This document shows positions 1 through 3,982 of a stretch of DNA of 6,266 nt, piece after piece. The number at the start of each line of letters is the position of its first letter. The first letter of the stretch is position 1. Made by a program: the position numbers and the translations under genes. The DNA comes from an uncultured Ruminococcus sp. (GTDB lineage Bacteria > Bacillota > Clostridia > Oscillospirales > Ruminococcaceae). Location: the NCBI GenBank assembly GCA_947176565.1, contig CAMWRC010000082.1, positions 1-6,266 on the forward strand. The letters are read 5' to 3'. The notes under the pieces were generated by a model that worked only from the letters and a program-made list of their open reading frames with translations, was not told the DNA's origin and ran no database searches.

Positions 1-52
1 TGCGGCATCTTGGTCCCAAACCAAGCACTCTACCAAACTGAGCTACGCCTCG
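1..52 (-). tRNA. tRNA-Pro (anticodon TGG), 5' part only
   Basis: Read on the minus strand, the first 52 bases of a tRNA are visible: a 7-base acceptor strand (CGAGGCG), the TA at positions 8-9, a D arm with GCTC pairing to GAGT, and an anticodon stem CTTGG/CCAAG around the loop TTTGGGA. The anticodon TGG lies at window 16-18 and reads proline CCN codons. The variable loop and the first T-stem bases follow, and the gene then leaves the window, so the T arm and 3' acceptor strand are not seen. A consensus promoter lies about 48 bases upstream, so this is probably the first gene of its transcript. More tRNAs may follow off the left edge. Confidence 0.93.
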
Positions 53-99
53 GACGTTATTCATCTGCCCATTTTATCCCTGCCCGTGACGGCTATTAT

Positions 100-128
100 A
101 TTATAGCAGATAATTTCCGGATTGTCAA
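100..128 (-). promoter_or_regulatory. promoter of the tRNA-Pro gene
   Basis: On the minus strand TTGACA (128-123) is followed by a 17-base spacer and TATAAT (105-100), a perfect consensus for the housekeeping sigma factor. The expected transcript start is near 93, giving a leader of about 40 bases before the tRNA, to be removed by RNase P. A second overlapping TATAAT (100-95) could act as an alternative -10. Confidence 0.85.
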
Positions 129-199
129 TAGTAAAAGCAGAATTTTGTCTGAATACATAAAAAAAGATTATATTTCAATGAAATTTAATCAGATTGCAC

Positions 200-236
200 A
201 AAAATCCGTTCCGGCATAAACGCTGCCGGAACGGAA
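200..236 (-). terminator. Rho-independent terminator of the small acidic protein gene
   Basis: An 11-bp stem (205-215 with 225-235, core CCGTTCCGGC/GCCGGAACGG) encloses a 9-base loop. On the minus strand it is followed by a TTTTT run (204-200). It lies just past the stop codon of the minus-strand gene ending at 252. There is no T run on the plus-strand side, so it acts on the minus strand only. Confidence 0.92.
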
Positions 237-251
237 TCAGTTGTATCGGAA

Positions 252-560
252 TTATTCTTCTGTTTCTTCTTCTGTTGTTTTTTCTGCTTCCGGTTCTGTG
301 TTTTTGGAATCTTCAACAACAACCTCGACAGAAGCAGATTTTTCGGCTTCATCTGCTATTTTTTCTGTAGCTTCTGTAGTTTCTGCCTCGTTAATATCGT
401 ACTCAATCGGTTTATCAGTATCATCATATGGGTCGAGGTAATCAAATTCATCTTCATCAAAATCGCTTACAGACTTTGATTTGTTGAACAGCTTGCTGAT
501 AACTACACCTGCAGCAACAGCAGCACCTGTAACGAGCATACCGGCTAAAAACTTATTCAT
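252..560 (-). CDS. small membrane-anchored acidic protein, function unknown
   Basis: This 102-residue protein belongs to no family that I recognise with confidence. Residues 4-25 form one hydrophobic helix with glycines at 7, 12 and 18, followed by a short basic patch (KLFNKSKS). The rest, from about residue 30, is a highly acidic, Glu/Thr/Ala-rich and probably disordered tail that starts with a D/E/Y cluster (residues 33-46). The plan resembles YtxH-like small membrane proteins (glycine-rich helix plus polar tail), but this is only a likeness of shape. Start ATG at 560 is supported by AGAGGA (574-569) 8 bases upstream. The gene has its own promoter immediately after the rsmE stop codon, a leader of about 70 bases with a hairpin, and a strong terminator, so it is very likely a real, separately expressed gene. 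Which side of the membrane the tail faces cannot be told from the sequence. Confidence 0.8.
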   Translation of the reverse strand: MNKFLAGMLVTGAAVAAGVVISKLFNKSKSVSDFDEDEFDYLDPYDDTDKPIEYDINEAETTEATEKIADEAEKSASVEVVVEDSKNTEPEAEKTTEEETEE

Positions 561-580
561 TATAAAAATCCTCTTTTCTC

Positions 581-613
581 CGCAGGGAATCTGGTATTAC
601 CGTGACGCCTGCG
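581..613 (-). promoter_or_regulatory. hairpin in the 5' leader of the small acidic protein gene
   Basis: The leader of the minus-strand gene at 252-560 contains a 6-bp stem, CGCAGG (613-608) with CCTGCG (586-581). The 21-base interior includes a weak inner GGT/ACC pairing. The ribosome binding site lies outside the stem, 6 bases downstream. An upstream GGGGA (625-621) could compete for the TTCCC next to the stem. This may only stabilise the mRNA; I do not recognise a named riboswitch. Confidence 0.4.
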
Positions 614-637
614 ACCGTCCCCGATAATCATAAGACT

Positions 638-666
638 ATTATAACACATTATTTTATGAATTTCAA
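638..666 (-). promoter_or_regulatory. promoter of the small acidic protein gene
   Basis: TTGAAA (666-661), a 17-base spacer and TATAAT (643-638) on the minus strand. The -35 begins only 4 bases past the rsmE stop codon. Transcription should start near 631. No terminator separates it from rsmE, so read-through from rsmE could add to expression. Confidence 0.82.
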
Positions 667-670
667 GTGT

Positions 671-1393
671 TTACATATTATTTGTTAAAAACATCAAAAT
701 TGACATGGCAGAAATTGGTGCAGTTTCACAACGGAGTATTCGTTTTCCGAGCCATACATGTTGAGCGTCTATTGAAACAGCTTTCTGAACCTCTGAGAAA
801 TCGAAACCGCCTTCGCTTCCGATGAGCAGACCAACGGATTTCGCGCCAGAAAGATTTACATCAGAGAACGGCATACCGCCCTCGCCCTCGTAGAGGATAA
901 TATTTCTGTCGAGTGTTTTCATTATCTCAAGAGCCTTGCCGTATCTGACAATGTTTGTGATTTTTGGAATTATTCCGCGTCCTGACTGCTTCGCGGCTTC
1001 GGCGGAAATTTTATTCAGGCGAGGGAGTTTTTTTGAAAAATCCTTTTCGTCCGGACGTGAAACACATCGGCGTGTAAGTACGGGGATAATACGTGATACA
1101 CCAAGTTCGACGGATTTCTGTATTATAAATTCGAGCTTGTCCAGTTTCGGGACAGCCTGAAAGAGCGTGACATCGATTGACGGCTCGGCTTCACAGGGGA
1201 GCTTTTCGATAAGGTCAAGAAATACGGAATCTTCGGTAATCCGGCGTATAGTGCATATGTAATCAATTTTATCACAGCATACAGTCAGGGATTCGCCGGT
1301 TTTCATGCGGAGAGAACGCCCGATATGACGTGCATCATCTCCGGTAATAATTATATTGTTTTCGTTTATCTGTTCTGTAAAGAATCTGGGCAT
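671..1393 (-). CDS. rsmE: 16S rRNA (uracil-1498-N3)-methyltransferase RsmE
   Basis: RsmE methylates N3 of U1498 in the decoding region of 16S rRNA, using S-adenosylmethionine, in the assembled small subunit in the cytoplasm. The 240-residue product has the usual family length: an N-terminal PUA-like RNA-binding domain (about 1-70, beginning MPRFF) and a C-terminal SPOUT knot methyltransferase domain (about 75-240). Visible family motifs are QAVPKLDKLEFIIQKSVELG (79-98), the Gln-Ser-Gly-Arg stretch (136-139), GLLIGSEGGF (188-197) and LGKRILRCETA (215-225) in the knot and cofactor-binding region. The start at 1393 is chosen because the protein then opens with the family's MPRFF and because GAGGTGA (1404-1398) stands just upstream. 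An in-frame ATG at 1420 lies upstream of the predicted transcript start. The gene stands alone here, without the prmA that often precedes it in other bacteria. Confidence 0.95.
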   Translation of the reverse strand: MPRFFTEQINENNIIITGDDARHIGRSLRMKTGESLTVCCDKIDYICTIRRITEDSVFLDLIEKLPCEAEPSIDVTLFQAVPKLDKLEFIIQKSVELGVSRIIPVLTRRCVSRPDEKDFSKKLPRLNKISAEAAKQSGRGIIPKITNIVRYGKALEIMKTLDRNIILYEGEGGMPFSDVNLSGAKSVGLLIGSEGGFDFSEVQKAVSIDAQHVWLGKRILRCETAPISAMSILMFLTNNM

Positions 1394-1397
1394 ATGG

Positions 1398-1404
1398 TCA
1401 CCTC
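1398..1404 (-). promoter_or_regulatory. ribosome binding site that fixes the rsmE start
   Basis: GAGGTGA on the minus strand, ending 4 bases before the ATG at 1393 (GAGG core 7 bases away). It decides against the ATG 27 bases upstream, which has no such site. Confidence 0.85.
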
Positions 1405-1423
1405 GTTCACACTCATACATATA

Positions 1424-1453
1424 ATTATATCATATATATATACATATTGTCAA
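1424..1453 (-). promoter_or_regulatory. extended -10 promoter of rsmE
   Basis: TTGACA (1453-1448), an 18-base spacer and TATAAT (1429-1424) preceded by TGA, which makes an extended -10. Transcription would start near 1417, giving a leader of about 24 bases. The AT-repeat spacer (TATATATATA) should melt or bend easily. Confidence 0.85.
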
Positions 1454-1562
1454 CTCATAAATAAGGAAATTCACAAAATCGGATTCATGCATAAATTTTC
1501 CTGGAAAAAATGGAGATTATCACAAAAATCGACTATTTAAAGAACTTTTTTTGAAAAAGGTA

Positions 1563-1592
1563 TTGACAATTTACATTATAATATGATATAAT
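1563..1592 (+). promoter_or_regulatory. promoter of the dockerin protease operon
   Basis: TTGACA (1563-1568), an 18-base spacer and TATAAT (1587-1592) preceded by TGA. The 30 bases upstream (about 1532-1562) are A/T-tract rich and could act as an UP element. The expected start near 1599 gives a 24-base leader. This and the minus-strand rsmE promoter face away from each other across about 110 bases and share the same layout. Confidence 0.87.
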
Positions 1593-1608
1593 AATAGTAT
1601 CAAAGGAA

Positions 1609-1614
1609 AAGGAG
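1609..1614 (+). promoter_or_regulatory. ribosome binding site that fixes the protease start
   Basis: AAGGAG ends 8 bases before ATG 1623. A GTG at 1614 in the same frame begins on the last base of this site, so it cannot be the start. Confidence 0.85.
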
Positions 1615-1622
1615 TGGTCCTT

Positions 1623-2708
1623 ATGAAGAAACTTTTAACAAGCCTTATTGTTGCGGCGGTTACTCTGACCACATTGGTTGCAAGTGTGGCATCGGCAGCG
1701 GGCTATAATCCTAACAAAGACCCGAACGGCGACGGAGTGATAACTGTTGCTGATGCCACATATATTTATCAGTTCTTGAACGGTAAATATAAGGTTCCGG
1801 ATTTAACACGTCTTGACGTTGACGACAATGCTGTTGTAAGTGCAGCTGATTCTATGTATATCCTTATGCATGATGCGGGGGTATTAAGCACATCGCTTTC
1901 AGAAACAGATAGTATAGATGCTGTTTCTGCTTCGCAAAGTACCAGAGAGTACTCTGTTTACGATGCAAAGACAGGAGCGTACAAAAAAAATTATTCCCTT
2001 TCGGTTGATGATTACACCAATTCTGTTTCAACAAACTCTATTGTTAGTGGAAATTATAAACCTGAGACGAACTATGACAACAGAGGAACAGCTAAAATAA
2101 TATGTGTTGGTGGTAGTTTTGGAAGTGGATTTGTTGTTGGCAAGCACACTATTGCTACAGCAGGTCATATGGTTTATGATGGCTCTACAGCAAGTCCTCG
2201 TAAAATTAGCAAAATTTTGCTGTTTGATGCAAATGAAAATCCAAGTTCATTTACACCAGTTGAGTGCCATGTTCCGGATTTGTATAAGAGTAATACCTTT
2301 AGTTCAAATTATGATTATGCCCTTATAACTGTCAAGGAGGACTTGTCGGATTATATGTCGTTCAATCTCGGTGCAATCACAAATGAAGCATCGAATCTTT
2401 CAATTGATGTTGTTGGTTTCCCGAAAAGTTACAAAGAAACTACCTACAATAATGCTAGTTATATACACAATGAAGTACTGACAGAAGGCTCAGTTATATC
2501 AGTTGATGATAAAGTTTTTTATCATTCAGCAGATACACTCGGCGGAAACAGTGGTGGACCTGTTTTTGTTTCAGAAACACTGAATGGGATTACGTATAAT
2601 ACTGTTGTTGGGATTCACGTTGGTGGTACATCTACTCGAAACACCAGTGTGAGACTTACTGCTGAGGTCTTGAAGTTCTTAAATGGCAACACGAATATTG
2701 AATATTAA
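1623..2708 (+). CDS. secreted serine endopeptidase (V8/glutamyl endopeptidase type) with N-terminal dockerin
   Basis: This 361-residue protein is a predicted extracellular endopeptidase of the trypsin fold (MEROPS S1B, V8-like). Residues 1-25 are a signal peptide (MKK, hydrophobic core, ASA before residue 26). Residues 33-88 are a dockerin with two calcium loops: D33, N35, D37, D44 and D65, D67, N69, D76. Residues 90-140 are a polar Ser/Thr/Tyr-rich stretch, probably a linker or pro-region. Residues about 140-355 form the protease domain, with His182 in TAGHMVYDG, Asp231 in YDYALI and Ser310 in GGNSGGP. Thr305 and His332 (in GIHVGG) match the V8 residues Thr164 and His184 that bind the acidic P1 side chain, so cleavage after Glu (perhaps Asp) is likely. 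The dockerin should dock the protein onto a cohesin of a cellulosome scaffold or cell-surface anchor. It is the first gene of an operon with the downstream dockerin protein. An N-terminal dockerin is unusual, since most are C-terminal. The protease class is near certain; the Glu preference is inferred. Confidence 0.9.
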   Translation: MKKLLTSLIVAAVTLTTLVASVASAAGYNPNKDPNGDGVITVADATYIYQFLNGKYKVPDLTRLDVDDNAVVSAADSMYILMHDAGVLSTSLSETDSIDAVSASQSTREYSVYDAKTGAYKKNYSLSVDDYTNSVSTNSIVSGNYKPETNYDNRGTAKIICVGGSFGSGFVVGKHTIATAGHMVYDGSTASPRKISKILLFDANENPSSFTPVECHVPDLYKSNTFSSNYDYALITVKEDLSDYMSFNLGAITNEASNLSIDVVGFPKSYKETTYNNASYIHNEVLTEGSVISVDDKVFYHSADTLGGNSGGPVFVSETLNGITYNTVVGIHVGGTSTRNTSVRLTAEVLKFLNGNTNIEY

Positions 2709-2726
2709 TTCAAAGGAGAATGCTCT

Positions 2727-3746
2727 ATGAAAAAAATCAAAAAATTATCCATGTGTGTGTTGACTGCGGCAAGCCTTGTAGCCTCTTTTGTTGTTCCAAT
2801 TGCTTCTGAGGCTATTTGTTTGGTTCAGGATTCAAACGGTTCTGCGTTTGATTTCCTTAACGATGAGGAGAGATATATAAAACTTGATGGCAAGTACAAG
2901 GAGTTTTGTGATTCTCTTAATTTCTATATGTTTGATGATGAACAGATTGCGAAAGCTGATGTCTACGCTGTTAAGGGGCATGCTTCTATTTTCAAAGTTA
3001 TTCCGCTTAATGGATATGATTTTGACGAAATCTGTGCTGTTTTCAATCTGACTGAGGGTACAACGGAAGAACAGGTAAACGCGCTTCTTAGTGAAAAGTT
3101 CAGTCCTGACCTTAAGATAGAGAAATATGGTTATAACCCAGATTATGAGTATAAAATCGGGAATAACTTCAAGGAAGTATGTAAAGTTTTGAAAGAAGAG
3201 AATCTTATTGACAGCTTTGTAATTCCGGGCGGATACTTTGAACTTGTAGAGTATTATACAGATTCAGGGGATTATATGCTTTCTTACTATCTTTCCGACG
3301 ATGAATATGAAATGTTAAATGAGTATGTGACCGAAAACAATATTGGTGATTTGATATTAGATGAACGGTTTACAAACGGATATTCAAGTTTTTATCTTGA
3401 TACTGGCGATTTAGAAACTACTGAGGAAATTTTCGATGCTGCAATTGAGATTTATGAGACTGTAGGTTTTTATCCAAATTATACGAGCCCGGAGACACCT
3501 GATATTGCACAAACAGATTCGATTGATGTGTACAACGCTGTTGACGGCGATGCAAACTGTGACGGCGAACTTTCAATAGCTGATGCAACGCTGATTCTCC
3601 AGTATCTCGGAAATTCTGATAAATACAGCCTGTCCACACAGGGAGCATTCAACGCCGATGTAATCGGAGATTATGACGGTGTTTCAGCCGCTGATGCAGT
3701 TGCAATCCAGATGCTCGAAACTGGTGTGATTGACGAACTCGGTTAA
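2727..3746 (+). CDS. secreted acidic protein of unknown function with C-terminal dockerin
   Basis: This 339-residue protein has a signal peptide (residues 1-29, basic MKKIKK then a hydrophobic core, likely cut after ASEA). Residues about 31-260 form a domain that I do not recognise, and a dockerin occupies about 273-333. In residues 31-260 I count 50 Asp/Glu against 15 Lys/Arg. Residues 161-260 hold 24 acidic, one basic and 13 Tyr residues. The first dockerin loop is regular (D275, N277, D279, D286). The second (D311 to D323) is one residue too long and has Ile at its third position, so calcium binding there may be weak. AAAGGAG (2712-2718) precedes the ATG by 8 bases, and the gap to the protease gene is only 18 bases, so the two are co-transcribed and end at one terminator. 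No catalytic motif was seen. Inhibitor, substrate, chaperone or binding protein for the protease are all possible and none is shown. An unknown hydrolase is also possible. Confidence 0.88.
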   Translation: MKKIKKLSMCVLTAASLVASFVVPIASEAICLVQDSNGSAFDFLNDEERYIKLDGKYKEFCDSLNFYMFDDEQIAKADVYAVKGHASIFKVIPLNGYDFDEICAVFNLTEGTTEEQVNALLSEKFSPDLKIEKYGYNPDYEYKIGNNFKEVCKVLKEENLIDSFVIPGGYFELVEYYTDSGDYMLSYYLSDDEYEMLNEYVTENNIGDLILDERFTNGYSSFYLDTGDLETTEEIFDAAIEIYETVGFYPNYTSPETPDIAQTDSIDVYNAVDGDANCDGELSIADATLILQYLGNSDKYSLSTQGAFNADVIGDYDGVSAADAVAIQMLETGVIDELG

Positions 3747-3766
3747 TTATATCGTAAAATAAAATT

Positions 3767-3805
3767 ATACAGCGGTATTGATTCAGATACCGCTGTATTT
3801 GTTTT
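3767..3805 (+). terminator. Rho-independent terminator of the protease operon
   Basis: A perfect 12-bp stem (ATACAGCGGTAT, 3767-3778, with 3787-3798) has an 8-base loop and is followed by TTTGTTTT. It lies 20 bases after the stop codon at 3746. The left side is rich in A, so on the minus strand it also has T runs and could work both ways, although no minus-strand gene needs it here. Confidence 0.93.
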
Positions 3806-3824
3806 GTACGGAAATATGTTCCGG

Positions 3825-3902
3825 AATCACGTAATTTTTGACAATTCAGCCAAAAATTATAAAGCTTTCTGTTTGTATACAGAATGTTCACAAATCACGT
3901 AA
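3825..3902 (+). repeat. pair of 10-base direct repeats upstream of the GH9 gene
   Basis: AATCACGTAA occurs at 3825-3834 and again at 3893-3902, 68 bases apart, both upstream of the predicted GH9 transcript start. The second copy forms the left arm of the palindrome at the promoter. The spacing is about 6.5 helical turns. Such a pair could be two sites for one regulator; no known factor is recognised. Confidence 0.45.
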
Positions 3903-3913
3903 ATTCATGTGAT
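3894..3913 (+). promoter_or_regulatory. candidate operator overlapping the GH9 promoter
   Basis: ATCACGTAAATTCATGTGAT is an imperfect palindrome in which 8 of 10 position pairs are complementary, with outer arms ATCAC/GTGAT. Its right arm overlaps the TG and first T of the extended -10, so a bound protein would block RNA polymerase. This is a candidate only. Confidence 0.4.
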
Positions 3914-3918
3914 ATAAT
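3910..3918 (+). promoter_or_regulatory. extended -10 promoter of the GH9 cellulase gene
   Basis: TGATATAAT is the same nine bases as in the other two extended -10 promoters of this window. There is no good -35: TTCACA (3887-3892) is 20 bases away. An upstream TTGACA (3838-3843) has only a TATAAA 14 bases later, so it is a poor alternative. A weak -35 fits a promoter that needs an activator or is tightly controlled. The transcript should start near 3925. Confidence 0.7.
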
Positions 3919-3929
3919 ATAATTATAAC

Positions 3930-3956
3930 CGGCAGAATTGTGTGAAGATTCTGCCG
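3930..3956 (+). promoter_or_regulatory. hairpin at the 5' end of the GH9 mRNA
   Basis: A perfect 9-bp stem, CGGCAGAAT (3930-3938) with ATTCTGCCG (3948-3956), has a 9-base loop. It begins about 5 bases after the predicted transcript start and is not followed by a T run, so it is not a terminator. A 5'-end stem-loop of this kind typically slows mRNA decay. The ribosome binding site lies 10 bases past it and is free. Confidence 0.6.
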
Positions 3957-3966
3957 AACATCTTGC

Positions 3967-3973
3967 GGAAGGA
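3967..3973 (+). promoter_or_regulatory. ribosome binding site that fixes the TTG start of the GH9 gene
   Basis: GGAAGGA lies 9 bases before TTG 3983. No ATG or GTG occurs at a suitable distance in the frame, and the codons after this TTG give the Lys-rich start of a signal peptide. Confidence 0.75.
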
Positions 3974-3982
3974 TTGATTATT

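Noticed and set aside
10..219. Open frame on the plus strand at the left edge
   Set aside because: It runs antisense through the tRNA-Pro gene, its promoter and a terminator stem, and has no ribosome binding site.
581..625. Riboswitch in the leader region between rsmE and the small gene
   Set aside because: On the plus strand some words (GGGAAT, GCCTGCGACCGT) faintly recall a cobalamin riboswitch core, but no B12 box or plus-strand gene follows. On the minus strand two ACGG words recall the guanidine-II type but lack flanking stems.
936..1160. Plus-strand open frame inside rsmE
   Set aside because: It is antisense to a clear conserved gene, with no ribosome site and no recognisable product.
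1394..1420. Longer rsmE starting at the ATG at 1420
   Set aside because: The predicted transcript starts near 1417, no ribosome site precedes 1420, and the family begins with MPRFF.
1535..1560. Terminator-like CTTTTTTTGAAAAAG before the protease promoter
   Set aside because: The stem is only A-T pairs with a tiny loop and no plus-strand gene lies upstream; an A/T-rich UP-type element is more likely.
1614..1622. GTG start for the protease three codons upstream
   Set aside because: The GTG begins on the last base of the ribosome binding site AAGGAG; ATG 1623 is correctly spaced and begins a typical signal peptide.
2790..2820. Lipoprotein signal at Cys31 of the unknown dockerin protein
   Set aside because: The residues before the Cys (SEAI) do not fit a lipobox; ordinary signal peptidase cleavage after ASEA fits better.
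3418..3891. Two minus-strand open frames over the dockerin end and terminator
   Set aside because: They are antisense to dockerin codons and cross the terminator hairpin, and neither has a ribosome site or family resemblance.
3938..3982. Longer GH9 reading frame from the TTG at 3938
   Set aside because: This TTG lies inside the 5' hairpin without a ribosome site, and the added residues are acidic, which would spoil the signal peptide.
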